A stretch of DNA of 64,000 bases from Diprion similis (GCF_021155765.1 NC_060111.1:2599997-2663996); one strand, 5' to 3'; positions 1 to 12,594 are shown, counted from the stretch's first letter. Translations and numbers: made by a program. Notes: generated from the letters alone by a model not told the origin.

Positions 1-97
1 GGTATGAGAATAAATAATACGGCCATTGTGCAGACGCGCATTGTTTAGTACAGATTACAGATTTCACGAAATTCACGTGCGAAGGAATAAGAACAAG

Positions 98-184
98 TAA
101 AAATAGAAGAAGAAGAAGAAGAAGAAAAAGAAGAAGAAGAAGAAAAAAATTTAAATACAACGACTAGGAAGGAAGGAAGGAAGG
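98..184 (+). repeat. (GAA)n and (GGAA)n simple repeats
   Basis: A GAA-type purine tract spans roughly 104-147, and GGAA repeats follow at about 167-186. All purines lie on the + strand. Confidence 0.9.
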
Positions 185-705
185 AAAGTAATAATTTTTG
201 CCATATTATATGTGGGTTAAATATTGGCAAAGTTTTTTTTTAACTCTCGCCAGTGTAGACACTGTTCGTGAAACTCGCACGTGCGCTTCGCCGCCAACTC
301 TGGTCTCTGGTCTCTGGTCTCCTCGATCATTTTTACCAAACCACACATTCGGCGGTGCCGCATGGAAGAGAAAGCTATAATGTGCCTTGGAAGGCCATGG
401 ATCGCGAACGTTGGAAGCGATCGGTGAACGCTACGAAGCTACTGCACGCGTATATACGTATCTACCTATCTTATAAACCTTATCTGCCTGTAGATATACA
501 ATATATATATATATATATATATGATGCACATACATACTTCTTATGATTCTATATATAATAGAAATATAATTGAATTTTTTTTTTTTTTTTTTTTTTTCGG
601 AAACATAAAGGTGCAACGTAATCTTTAATGCATTCGTAATACGTCGTAAGAATCTTACAGCTTGCTTGTAATTCATGCAGCAGTACGTTATAATACGCGT
701 GTATA

Positions 706-739
706 CAACGTAACGTAACGTAACGTAACGTAACGTAAC
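706..739. repeat. (TAACG)n pentanucleotide microsatellite
   Basis: Close to seven uninterrupted copies of TAACG. It is a pentamer like the insect telomere unit TTAGG, but the sequence differs and the block is short and interstitial, so I call it a microsatellite. Confidence 0.85.
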
Positions 740-815
740 ACGTATAAAATGCAGAAAACGGGACCGTTTGAATAACGTAACGCGTCGTGCAAAAATTACG
801 CGCTACTATATATTT

Positions 816-855
816 GCATGTATGTATGTATGTATGTATGTATGTATGTATGTAT

Positions 856-904
<49 letters not shown>
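816..904. repeat. Compound (TATG)n-(AC)n-(AT)n microsatellite
   Basis: About ten TATG units run directly into an AC run (about 856-890) and then an AT run. Compound tracts of this sort are typically polymorphic in length. Confidence 0.95.
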
Positions 905-1051
905 CACGTAAATCCATCTAAGGTGGATTTTTATAAACCCGTGTCGTTTAAAAGTTGGGCAAGCTTTGCGCGGGCGATTCGAAGGACGCTGAATCGGTGG
1001 GAAATCGTAACGGTTGTAATATTGTAATACACCCGCGTTGCGATCACCGAT

Positions 1052-1054
1052 ATG

Positions 1055-1114
<60 letters not shown>
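1052..1114. repeat. (AT)n-(GT)n microsatellite
   Basis: Roughly 26 AT units followed by five GT units. Another AT run followed by GT lies at about 1466-1507. Confidence 0.95.
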
Positions 1115-1789
1115 CTTGAGTCTGTGTGTGCAGACGGTATTATACATATATAGGTATAGATACAACGTACGTACAGAACTCCGGGGTTAGAGCTGCGAAA
1201 AGGGTAAAAAAAGAAAGAAAAAAAAAAGTGTAAAAACAAAAGCAAGGAACAAAGAAATAAATAATTGCATCGCAAGAACGATTATATACTACTACTAGAA
1301 AGAATACGTAAATTATGTCTAAAGAAAATGATGAATGATAGATATAATAAAAAGTACGTAGGATTACTGTGGGAGGGGTCAAAATAATAACAAGAGTACA
1401 ATTGGTTAATTGAAAAATAACGTTTTTACTTTATTTCGTGGAAAAAAAAAAAAAATAAAAAACAAAATAAATATATATATATATATATATATATAATGTG
1501 TGTGTGTAATACATGTATACATATATATATATGTATCTATGTACGTCTAATCAATGTCTTAAATAATCTTAGCCTTTGTAAATAATACTAACTATAGTTT
1601 AGTAATCGTGCAGCCAGGCATTTCAATCTCTGAACAATTGAAAACACACGTATTACATACATACATACATACACACACACACTCGCGCACCAACGCATAG
1701 TTCAAATACACATAATCAGGACTCTCGCGGTCATTTTAATACCGCTTTAAAACCGGGTCGCCCGGTTACATACATATGTATATGCTTGA

Positions 1790-1790
1790 C

Positions 1791-1822
<32 letters not shown>

Positions 1823-2095
1823 CGGTTAAAATGATGACAATAATAATAATAATAATAATAATAACCATGGTGATGATAATGATGAGGATGATGACAACTA
1901 CAGCTATCGATCGCAGTAACAAAACAAACAATAACAATGAAAACAAATCAACAACGAAAAACGCTAACAAATGACCACGTTAACATTAATTATCTGCAAT
2001 AATAACAGTATTGGTAATAATAATAATAATAATAATAATAGTAATAATAATAATAATCATGATCATGATGATGATGATGATGATGATGATGATAT
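1790..2095. repeat. Cluster of (GAT)n and (AAT)n trinucleotide repeats
   Basis: GAT units at about 1791-1821, AAT at about 1838-1863, AAT at about 2016-2058 and GAT at about 2063-2092. They alternate within 300 bp on one strand. Translated, they give only homopolymers, so the open frames here are not genes. Confidence 0.9.
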
Positions 2096-2451
2096 CACCA
2101 GAAAACACGTAGCAACGGCCGAGGATTTATACGTTAATTAGCAAAGTTTGAAAAAATAATTGTGAATATTTATGATAATAATGTGTTATTAATTGTTATT
2201 ATAATGGAAAAAAGAACTATCATCATTGTCATTGTCATTAGAAACTAATCGATCTAGAGAATTCATATGATTGATGAGAGCAAAATTAATGCCGATAATG
2301 ATGATGATGATGATTCCTTTGAAACAATTATTCGTTGTATAAGATTAATGTTTGATACAGATATATGCAAATATTAAACGAAGGAATTGAATCACCGTTC
2401 ACATCATAGCAAATCACAACGACGACGATGACGCAGTCGTACAATAAGTAC

Positions 2452-2500
2452 AATAAAGTGTGTGTGTGTGTGTGTGTGATTTGTGTGTGCGTGTATGTGT
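2452..2500 (+). terminator. Candidate poly(A) signal with GT-rich downstream element
   Basis: AATAAA at 2452-2457 is followed directly by about ten GT units and then further T/G-rich sequence. This matches the hexamer plus downstream GU-rich element of animal polyadenylation sites. The GT run is also a microsatellite, so the pairing could be chance. Confidence 0.4.
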
Positions 2501-3393
2501 ATGTATCTACTATCTATGTATGTATAGTACTTAATAATTGTATAGTCTTATCGTTCTCTTTGCAAAAATTCGGTAATATGTTGAAAATTTCATAAGGCTC
2601 GATCAGCTCGCCCGTCCGCCGTTCACGATCTTTCTTTTAGAGAGAGAGAGAGAGAGACAGTTTCGACGAAATTTATAATCACCGAAACAGATTTTTTTTT
2701 ACAAAGAAATTTATGTGCGTATCTTTTTACGTATACCGATTTACGACAAACGGAATTTTCTGCCATTGAAATTTGCCGATTTCTGACTGTGGTATTATAG
2801 AAAAGAAAGAGAAAAACTCCCTTTTCGTTCGAAAAATAAACTTTGATATTTTTTTTAATTTTTTGTCACGAATCGTTTTGCCAAATTTGAGCGCCACTGC
2901 CTCTCTGATTTCAGATCGATTCAGCCGTGGAATGTTTATAATATACGGGACTCACTTCGCCTAGTTGAAAACTTATGATCTACCTACACTTAGGGTGTAC
3001 CTCTATATGCGAATCCACGGAACACCCTTCGTGACCACCTCGCTAAAAATCAAACCGATAATTTCTTTGCCGGAAACTCGTCCGATGCATAGTTTTTTAA
3101 TTATAAACGATAGCGCTAGGCCGATCCGTGTGCAACATTTAAATCCGTATTTACCGCCAAGGAAATTGCAGTTTTGTTCGTCTGGGCAAAGAAATTCTCG
3201 TTTCGAGTTTGGCGAGGTATCACGATGGCTCTTTCGCGGGTGTTCGAATTGAGGGACAACCTACATATCTATATATACATATACATATATATATATATAT
3301 ATGTATAGAAAATTTACATTACTGAACACATGGGTTTTCTTTGACGCGCACGGAATGAACATACATATAATAAATAATATGCCATTTGCAGTC

Positions 3394-3395
<2 letters not shown>

Positions 3396-3437
<42 letters not shown>
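3396..3437. repeat. (AT)n microsatellite
   Basis: About 20 AT units. The flanking open frames are isoleucine-tyrosine artefacts of this repeat. A shorter AT run lies at 3282-3302. Confidence 0.95.
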
Positions 3438-3443
<6 letters not shown>

Positions 3444-3773
3444 TTGTACGAGTATATAGACGTCGCGAACTTGTTTATAATATATTGGTGTCTTTCTGTG
3501 TGCGTATGTGTATCCATCCATACACCTTTAAATATTATATCATATTACCTTATACAGTAATTGATTAATTCATGATAAATATTTGACGCGACGTATAACG
3601 ATCGATGGTAAAAATCTTTCTTTCTTTCCCCCGATCATTACATGTTATACTTCGGGATGAGAGAATTGACAAAAAAAAAAAAAAAAATAGTTAAATACCG
3701 ACCGTTCAACCGTGACGCAGCTAATTATATAGGATATTCACACAAGTTCGTCGATCAGTAATGGCACTATTCA

Positions 3774-3904
3774 CCCCCCCCCCCCCCCCCTCACCGCCCT
3801 TCCCTTTCCACCTATCTGTCTTTTTTTTTTGCACAACACTCTTCCCAATCAAACGGAAAGTCAAATAAGGCCCAAGATCGATCGATCGATCGATCGATCG
3901 ATGG
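3774..3904. repeat. Poly(C) run and (ATCG)n repeat
   Basis: Seventeen consecutive C residues at 3774-3790. A GATC tetramer array follows at about 3878-3903, ending some 50 bp beyond the CYP18A1 stop codon and so inside its probable 3' UTR. Confidence 0.9.
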
Positions 3905-3953
3905 ATCACCCGTTAGGAACTACCGTGCTTTCGGGACCCGCAAAACGGTCGCT

Positions 3954-6220
3954 TTAGTGACCCCCGACGTTTCTTAAGGAACCGGTCGCCCATTCGAGGG
4001 ATTCGAAGTCGATCCCCTCGAAGGCGCGCTGGTTTAGACAGACCTTGAACGGGTCGGGTGTTACCGTGATCCCGGCGTTTCCCCGGAGGCTGGGAAGCGA
4101 CGCTCCTTCGGGCAGGCTGATGTCGAAGGTGTGCAGCAGCGAACTGAAGAAGAGGAACAATTCCATTCTCGCGAGCACGTCTCCCAAGCACATACGACGG
4201 CCCACTCCGAAGGGTATGAAGTACTCTGGTTTCGTCACCTTACCCTCCGCTGACAAGAAACGCTCCGGTCTGAACGCCTGCGGCTCGTCCCAAAGCTCCG
4301 GGTCCATGTGGACGGCGTGGAGGAGCGGGACGATCTGGGTACCAGCCGGTATCGTGAAGCCGCTAAGCTTAACGTCCCTGGAAACAAGAAGGAGAAGACA
4401 TCGTTGAGTAAAGAGATACCGATGGACCTTTCGTATAGACATATGTATACTGAAATCGGCGTCGTCGCAGCCGCACGCGCGAAAGTCGAAGTGATTTATA
4501 GCCGCGGAGATGACCGGGAGTGGCTAGAACTGAGCCCAGCTACGTCTACACCGTGTCACTGACCCCGGACCGTGTCTCGAACGGTGGGCTCGCGGCGGCT
4601 GGCTGGACATTGCTTTCACTTTTCATTACAACGCGGCTTGTCGAATCTGCTGTTACAATGATCGCGCCTCTAAAACTGTCTGGAGACATGTCGAATGGGG
4701 GGGCTCACCTTGTCGTCGCGTGCGTTGTTCCGAGAGGGACGATGCTCGACCTCCGCAGCACCTCCAGGATCGTCGACTCTGTTATCGGGAGGAACGGGAC
4801 GTCCTCGAGAGCCGGCATTCGCGAACGACCGACCACGTGGTCGAGCTCTTCTTGCACAGCTCGGATCGCCTCAGGGTGGTGGAGCATCAACACTACCGCC
4901 CATTCGAGTGTCGTTTTTATGGTCTCCATACCCGCTGAGAAGAGGTCACCAAGGATCTGCTGCATCTGGCGGTCTGGAAGCAGAGAAAGTGACGGCTGTT
5001 ATTTGAGGAAATCGAATTGACGAACATCGATTACCAGGGTGCTGAAGAGTCAATGTCTTACCGTGATTCATTCCTTGGAAGAGCTGCGCGTCCCGACCCT
5101 CGCTCTTGGCCTTCTGGATCTCGAGGAGGTACGCGTCGACTAGGTCGCGGATGTTACCCTCGTCGAAGGTCGCGCGGTGCTGGTCTACCGTCTCTTGGAA
5201 GAAGGTCGCCATCTCGGAACGGTTCTCCCTTATCTTGTCGCGGATCTTTTGGATGCCCGGGAGGAAACGGATCACCGGAATGAAGTTCACCGCCACCATG
5301 CTGCCGAACAACCTGAAGCCCTCTTCGATCAGGCTCATGAACCGTTTGAACCGGCTGTCGCCGTGGTGGAACCGCACCCCCATTATTATCGAGCATATCA
5401 CGTTGCTTATCGACATTCCGAGCGACATTGATATGTTCGTTGGGGCGCCTTGTTGCACCGACAGCAAACGGAGGAAGGATTGAACTTCTTTCTGCAAGAG
5501 GGGATCAATTTTTTTTTGTTAATTATCACGTTTTTTTTTTGAGGGGGGGATTTTTCACGACACTGAACACGAGAGTCTGGGAAGCGAGGGTGAAAAACAT
5601 TACTGTAAACACTCACCATTATCTTTGACTCCATCATCTTTTTCCCGGCGCCGAGATACGTCATTCCTAAACTCCTGAGGTTGTCGTGGAGGAACCTTCG
5701 CTGTTCTTTCCACATCGCTCCCTCGGAGTTTACGATACCTAAATCAATAAGCGACGGGATTTTTTTAGTTTTCGTTCTTAGTGTTGAACGGCACGACGCG
5801 GCGGACGAAGATAAGGCCTCGACGAAGGTGGTTTATTGAAAACTTACCGTATCCGCCCAGGATGTTCATGAATTCGTTGTGGGGTCTGCCGTTGAATTCC
5901 TCGCGTCTAAAAGTGTCGCGAATAGCCCTGTAATCGCTGAGCACAACGACGAGCTGGGAACCGAGTCTGGCGCTGAACATGGATCCGTACTTCTTGGCGA
6001 GCTGCCCGAAGTGGAGATGGATGTCACCCTTGAGAAAGGGCAGGTATCCAACGACAGGAAGGCCCCATGGCCCCGGCGGCAAAGAACGGGCGAACTTTAG
6101 CCACTGGGCCAGTCTGACGATCGCGAACACTCCGGCGAACACGACAAGTGTGAACATAACATTCTCCGGTGATCCGCCGAGCACCCTCCATGCCCACTTA
6201 ACCGCGTACTCCACCAACAT
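3954..6220 (-). CDS. CYP18A1: Cytochrome P450 CYP18A1 (ecdysteroid 26-hydroxylase)
   Basis: Five minus-strand exons, 6220-5848, 5738-5617, 5491-5062, 4973-4709 and 4377-3954, join in phase (1, 0, 1, 2) to 537 residues, close to the length of the Drosophila enzyme. Visible: an N-terminal membrane anchor; the proline hinge LPPGPWGLP; the I-helix SAGMETIKTT (about 321-330); ExxR at E379/R382; FRPERF (432-437); and the heme loop FGVGRRMCLG with axial Cys460. The stretch FRREEFNGRP, the segment SSIVPLGTTH and the C-terminal end LRNVGGH point to CYP18A1 specifically. In the family this microsomal enzyme hydroxylates ecdysteroids at C26 and oxidises them toward the inactive 26-oic acids. It is ecdysone-inducible and needed at metamorphosis. 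CYP18A1 neighbours CYP306A1 (phantom) in several insects, but phantom is not in this window. All introns are GT-AG. Confidence 0.95.
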
Positions 6221-6564
6221 GTCTGAAGAGGGGTCGAAGTGGACGGATCACGTCTCGGTGAACACACCGTCTACGGTACAGTCTCTTATAAACGATTTAA
6301 ACCGTTTAACCCACGGATTTTCAACCCTCTACGTGTACTCGTAAAAACTGGAAAACCGATACTGAACAAATACTGAGCCCGAGTTGCCGCGGTTGGCCTG
6401 ATCAAAGAAGCGCGATGCTGCTCGATCGAGGATTGCGGCTAATACGGCTGAGGCGAAGAGACACGGTCGGCTGCTCTGTAACGTGCGAACTGTACGAGTC
6501 TGAGGAAGAATGAGTGTGTACTAACATACACCTTCGTGTCATTGCTGTCTTATATAGTGACTCA
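6221..6564 (-). promoter_or_regulatory. CYP18A1 core promoter and 5' UTR
   Basis: On the minus strand TATATAAG occupies 6556-6549. An arthropod-type initiator TTAGT has its A at about 6522, 34 bases downstream. An AP-1-like TGAGTCA (6564-6558) abuts the TATA box on its upstream side. This predicts a 5' UTR of about 300 bp. No intron is needed between it and the start codon at 6220. Confidence 0.6.
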
Positions 6565-8640
6565 TCAGCCGAGGCCTGCTGTCCGTGGCGGTTAAGGGGG
6601 GGCGGCCAGGGTGGAGGGGATCTATAGCATCTATAGCTTTGCGAGGGCGGGCCTCCCTGGCGCGCGACCACCCGTCCGTCTTTGGAACTGTCGATTGGAG
6701 GGGATGGTGGCGAGTGGAGGGGATGCCCGGCCAAAGTCGAGGGGCATAAGTCCCGCGCGACAGATGGGACCTGGCGCCGGGTCCGAAGGCCTGTCGCTGT
6801 TCGCGCGTCGCTCAGCCGACGGAGCTCGACGCCACGCGGTTGTCTGCTGCTGCTGCTGCTGCTGAAGCCCGTGCGGTAGGTCGCGTCGAAAGAACTCGGG
6901 CCATGTAGCTGCAAGCCGCTTCTTTGCGTTAAACGGTGAAGGGGTACCCGGGCCAACGCGGGGGACGGACGATCTCCGTCCTTCCTGATCGCATTCCGAT
7001 TCCCCGCATCCAATGCCCCCTGCATCTCCGCACCCGTGGGTCGACGAACCCTGAGCTACTATGACGGCGGTGCCCCAATATCCCCCCCCCCCCCCCCCCC
7101 CCCCCCGGCTCTCCCATCAACCGTCCAGAGACGGACCCCGAAATACCAGCTATCCGTTTCACAGCGTTAAGGGGTGCAGGTCTCCCATCTGTGTCGAAAT
7201 TTTTACTCCTTCGTTGGGGCCTATGGACGCGTCTATGTGTGGAATATCTACTTCATTTTTCACACGTATTCTTTCATCTTGTTTTTTTTCTTAGTTTTTT
7301 CTCTCTGAGAATGAGATGTATGCTTATACGACTGGTTTTTCGAATAAGGGGGAGGGGAAGCGAAATAATTGTTGTTATAATTTTGTTTCTTAATCCGAGT
7401 CTTTTTCTTTCTCTGCGTCATGATGACTGTGTTTTTTCACTCACGTTCCGAAGAATCATCTCGTAAATCCCATAGATATAGCTGTGTTAATCGGATATAT
7501 GTATCAATGGCTTAATTTATTCACGGAATTTTGCCAAACGTCTAAATGATCTTTCATTCTTGGTAATTCCCCTTGGAAATTTATCATTCAACGTAGAAAA
7601 TTTATGTATGTATCATTCTTATTTTAGGATATGATTTTCCTACGTTTCTGCTGCACGTGATTCGGTGCACCCATCTGCGACTATTTCGTATAGGTATACA
7701 TGTATATGTACATTCAAAATTTCACGCTAATTGGCTGTTAATTTTGCCGCAGGACCTGCAGCCTGTTGCATCTGCGTCACGGCGTGGGTGCAGCTATCAA
7801 AAGAAAGGACGAAACCGCGACAGCCAGTTCTCACGTATTCGATGCTGACGTAGGTAGACACTGCATCGACGCAAATGATTATAAAACTCTCGGAGTTAAG
7901 TTCGCCTTTTATTTCTATCTCTGACAGTGCAGTTTACACTATTGTTATACACGTTTGACATTGGTTTTGTATAATTTACAAAACATTTTGACCGATTTGA
8001 CCGTTTCATTTTCGAAAAAATTCTTATCCCACTAAAAATCGTTTTTCACGGCCCTGACTCACTGTAGCACGTGAATTTATCACGTCGGTCGCATTGATTC
8101 TACGTAATGATAATAATTCGTATGAATATCAAAGTCTAACACCGGGACCGAAACTTATTGTCACCGAAACGATCTGAGATCGGTGACGTTCGACTCCATA
8201 TTATATTTATCTGTTCTGGTCGTTCACCTCGTGTCGACAGATATTCCCCGAGTGGTTCCTGATGACGAGGACGCGCTGTTGACTGATGTTTCTTCTAATC
8301 TGACCGATACAAAAGAAAACAAAAATACAGATTATTCTCTTATCGTTTATCGCAGCACTGTGAATATACCTTATATATATATATATACGTCTACCCTGAA
8401 TCGTTCGGTTCACGATTCGGCAGTCGACCAAGCGAAGGCGTCCGGCTGTTGAACGGCCTTTCCTCACTGCCGAGAGAAAGAGGGAAGAACTCGTGTCCTG
8501 GGTCGAGATCCGGGGCCAGGTGATAAGTCGAACGAGACCAGGGAGCGGAGAGGCTAGACTCGCGTAAATCGCGTTATCGTCGGTTCTGGGTTCGCGTGGG
8601 TGGAGGTCGGGGAGGAGGGAGGCCGAGACAAATGAGTAAA
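6565..8640. other. CYP18A1 upstream region, no gene
   Basis: GC-rich to about 7.1 kb, then AT-rich. It holds a 25-base poly(C) run at 7082-7106. Open frames on both strands are GC-driven or low-complexity, and none shows splice-consistent or recognisable protein sequence. Confidence 0.6.
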
Positions 8641-8647
8641 ATAATGG

Positions 8648-8660
8648 GGGTCATTGACCG
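8648..8660. promoter_or_regulatory. IR-1 nuclear receptor site (EcR/USP-type)
   Basis: Two inverted half-sites, GGGTCA and TGACCG, are separated by a single T. The core GGTCA-n-TGACC is a perfect inverted repeat with one-base spacing, the preferred architecture for ecdysone receptor/USP binding. It lies about 2.1 kb upstream of the predicted CYP18A1 start site, and that gene is known to respond to ecdysone. Binding is inferred from sequence only. Confidence 0.45.
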
Positions 8661-11600
8661 GCGTATCGGTACCATTCAGTAAGTCGGTAGAGTCGCAGTT
8701 GCGGCGAATGCGCGGGACCCGATCGCGCCCATCCCGGTGAACATGCGGCAACCTCTCGGAATATTAAATAGATACAGTTACCGAGGGCCTCGAGCAATTT
8801 GCGATTGTTTACATGTGAGGCCGTTGCCCAGAGGAGAAGAACTTTGCTCACCACGCGACGCTCTTTCGATCACAGAGCTGCGCCTTCAGCCTTCTACCTG
8901 CACCGCACATGCTTCACACGTCCTGGTGCAGCGGCGGCTACTCGATGGAAATGCGCTACACGCCATCACCTGCGCGGCATACCGTAGAGAGTAGAGAGAC
9001 TACCAACGTCAAACTCGTTTCCTACCCTGGAGCTCGTTGTTAGATTGGATATTCTCACGTTCTTCTTGTACCTTGCACCATGACTCACACCCTGATAGCG
9101 GATGGGATGAATGAACATTTCTGCAAATAGTTTTACGCTTACACCGTATCGGTTTTAAATGCGATTTTATCGCGTCACTCTGTATAACGATTAAGCCAAT
9201 GGAGATTACAATCGGGATCATCGTACGGAAAAAGTGTTCACACAGAGTTATTCTTCTGCGATACTTTACTTACATCGCGTTTCGGTGAGAAAAACCAAAG
9301 CGTTTCGTGGATGGACGGTTAAAGAGGCCGAAAATCTAGACGATCGGCTATATAGCCGGAACACGTGAGGTATATCAAGGTATAAGACGTATGGCTGTAT
9401 GGTGTATGTATAAGGTACGTGTAAGAGGTTCGTTCGTTGTCTTCCGTGGAGTGTGGGGCGGTGCTGGCGCATGGCGGTTTTTATCGATGGAATCGAGAAC
9501 GCGCGAGGCAAATTGCTTAATTGGGTCAGCACACAGCTCGAGCAGCACTGTTCGAGTGCCATGCCGGGGCAAATTTCGAGTCTTTAAATTCCCGCAATAG
9601 GTATATACGGTGAATCGCGGTTTTGGCGAAAAAACGAAAAATCTCATTTCTTTCTTCGTCAATCTTTCATTTTTCTCTTATTTTTCTTTCTTTCTCTCTC
9701 TCTCTCTCTCTCTCTTTGTTACATTGCACTCCCGTCATCGGAAGAAACGCTCTTCCATTGTACACGCGTGATGAACTTTTACCACCGCCATCATCAACGC
9801 GTGTTATCTACAGACCCTGGAGGTCCGCAGAAGGTGCAGTATCGAGTTTCCTAGAAAGCTCGCGGTGCTAGCCGGAAATCAGGACGACTCGCGATCGTCT
9901 CTGCGGTCCGATGATCGAATTCGCTAAGTTTAAACCGTTACCGGTTCGCGTTTAGGTCGGACCGATAAATCCTCGGGCGATTAGCTCGGTACCGTGCACC
10001 CAACTCCCCATTGTTAACTCGCGAATATCCCGCATTGCGGCGATTCCTCCTCCGGGATCGAGCGAGCGTGCGCATAAACACCGACGTAAAACGGCGATAA
10101 GGCTCGTCGTCGTCGTCTCTCTGGATCTGGGTCAGCCTAGGACCCCGGTCCCCTAGGACCCCGCCACTGGCTCGGCCATCTCCGTGACGGAGGGCGACGT
10201 CGCGTACCTCGTGATTTACGGCCACCTCGGTGTGCGGAGGAGGATAGCGGGACCCGGGATATCTGGTCCTTGGAAAGGAACAATACGCGAACCGGGTCAC
10301 CCGCGGGTCGATCTCACCGCAAAACGACCAGTTTAAACCAGCGCGCCCGGTTTTGCACGCCCGGTTATAAGCCGAGACAATATCATCCGATTGTACGAAA
10401 ACTAGGATACGCTGGCACGTGGGTGCGGCATGCGGGGTTACTGTAATCAGTCCTTCCTTCATCCCGGGATATTTCTACCTTCGAACATCAAGACTCGCAA
10501 ATCTTCCTCGAACGACGACGAGGACCATGCAGGACCTGCAGCCGGAGATCGGTGATCGGTTTGATCGGTGCGTCGGCGTATGCTGGCTTGGTTTATTCTG
10601 CTTTTAGTATTCCTGCTGAATGCACTGAAGTAAGGTCGAATTTCGCAGGAAATATGAATTCTGATAACGATATTTTGCAACCGCGGGTAATAACGATCGA
10701 AAACATTAAGTTTATCGAATTCGTGAACCGATCCGTGAAATTATCGACACCTCTGTATATGGGATGAATAAACACTTTATTTTTTTTCAATTTTTCATTC
10801 CACTGTGTTTCTGCATCGGCATAGATACACATGTATGTTACTTGTTCATTGATAAAAGATGAAAATATTTGACGACACGCTTATCTTAAATGTTTGATTT
10901 TTTTTTCGTTTATGATGCGTGCAATGTGATCTAGTATAATGTTCATTGCATAGACTTGTAACTACGTTTTCAATACCTCGAACAGTTAGAAAATAACCAG
11001 CCGTAATTCAGGATTTCGCATACATCATTACATCTTGTTAATTACCAGGATTATAATTATACAAACAAGAGAAACGTCGTGATTCTTTATAAGTTAAAAT
11101 TCAACCCGTTGTGAGGAATCTTTCCCAACAATGCCTTCTATCCCTGTATACGATTGAATAATTATATACCCGTACCTAATATATGCAGATCGTAAACGAT
11201 CGTGAGTTGAGGCAAATTAAACTTGGATCAGAGTGTATGATTATAAAACACGGGACCGCAGGTCTTCCGTTCTCCGTTACGTGTAGTTTCGACGTAGGAG
11301 CGCCGTTACGTAAGCTTTTACAGGAGCGCTGCGCATAGAGAAGCTCATCATCAGTGGGAACCCAACGACGAGACACACCTCCGTTAATTTTTGTCGGATC
11401 GAAACGAGAGACCTTTGGGATGTTAAAATCGTTCAAAACTAGCCAAGCGAGTGATGAAAACTTAGGCATACATATACACAATCCATGATGATCGCGAAAA
11501 GATTTCAAGTTAGAAAATAGCGCGCGGCGCTCGTTTCGCGCTTCCACACGTCACGCATGAATCGAATGTGGAATCGAGTTGATCGGCGGGAGGGGGGAGG

Positions 11601-12594
11601 GGGTTTCGAAACCGCGTGTGGCAGGAAGAATGCAAGTAATGCGATTTGGGCAGCATTTAAACAGTCGAAGCGCTTTCGAAGAAGCCATCTCAGCTATTAA
11701 CCCGCGATTGTCACAATTGGCACCGTTCATCGAGCGAATCAAGTGTTACATAACCGACCGCTATACCCGTCTCGACCTATATTGCAAACTTGTGTACAGT
11801 CAATACACGTGCATTATTTTATTCCAAAAATAAAAAGCAAGCTAAGCAAATCGTGTACGATATACGCGATACAAACCGTGCGTATAGCGACGAACGAATT
11901 GACTTATATACGTGAGGAGCATTCCGTTCAGCTAACGAAAATCCAACACTATATCGACGTACCGATAATCAACGCTCGGAAATGTGCTTGCCCCTGCGAT
12001 ATTCATCACCGATTTATTCCATACGACAACTACAACCATCACCTTAAATCTCGCCCAAGTCCTGGCATTGCCATGCACTAATTGCCAAGAGTAACGCACC
12101 TACACTATAAAAAACATGGCGGTGTGATGGAAATTGAACAGGATTCGCCGGTGTCGATTACTATCGATCAATTTTTGTTGCCAATTCATCGTCCGACAGT
12201 GTTTGATTGATATTAGCTAGCATAGAAATCAGGATAGATATCTTACAACCACTCGAATAACTTCCAAACTTTCTTTCAATCTTCTACCAAATATATATAT
12301 ATATATACTAGATAATACTCAAGGCACTACCTAATTTCCAAACTCCACGTGTCCACGTATGCTATCTTCCGCTTAGAAGGAACCATTAATTTCCACCTCG
12401 GGCTAGGAATACTGTATCGAAATGATAACAATAGGCGTACCAAGTCTATGAGTATTCGAGGTAACGTAGTAATTTTGGAATCGGTTAAGACGTCGTACTC
12501 GTCTACGTACGTTAAACGATATAACGGAGTCTTCGAGTAATAATTAGAGTGAAAATAATATTAGTCGGTTTTCACAATCGGTATATATACATTA
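8661..12594. other. Intergenic DNA, no gene seen
   Basis: Mixed-composition sequence with a TC run at about 9690-9714 and AT runs. The largest open frame (10462-9938, minus, 174 aa) is arginine-rich, has no recognisable domain and lies in a GC-rich patch. I see no exon chain. Confidence 0.55.

Larger units (their letters stand above)
1..2480 (+). other. Putative 3' UTR of an off-window + strand gene
   Basis: No coding exon is visible. The + strand is A-rich and carries runs of GAA, AT, TATG, AC, GAT and AAT. This strand-biased simple-sequence texture is typical of long insect 3' UTRs. It ends at AATAAA (2452-2457) followed at once by a GT run (2458-2478) and more GT-rich DNA, the arrangement of a cleavage and polyadenylation site on the + strand. 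Inference: a gene left of the window is transcribed rightward into this region, tail to tail with CYP18A1. It could instead be plain intergenic repeat DNA. Confidence 0.4.

Noticed and set aside
706-739. CRISPR-like or telomeric array
   Set aside because: Tandem pentamers without spacers, too short, and not the TTAGG unit.
1731-1974. Methionine/isoleucine homopolymer frames
   Set aside because: Translations of the GAT/AAT microsatellites.
9938-10462. 174-codon minus-strand open frame
   Set aside because: Arginine-rich translation of a GC-rich patch, no domain, no splice partners, and an overlapping frame on the other strand. Treated as chance.
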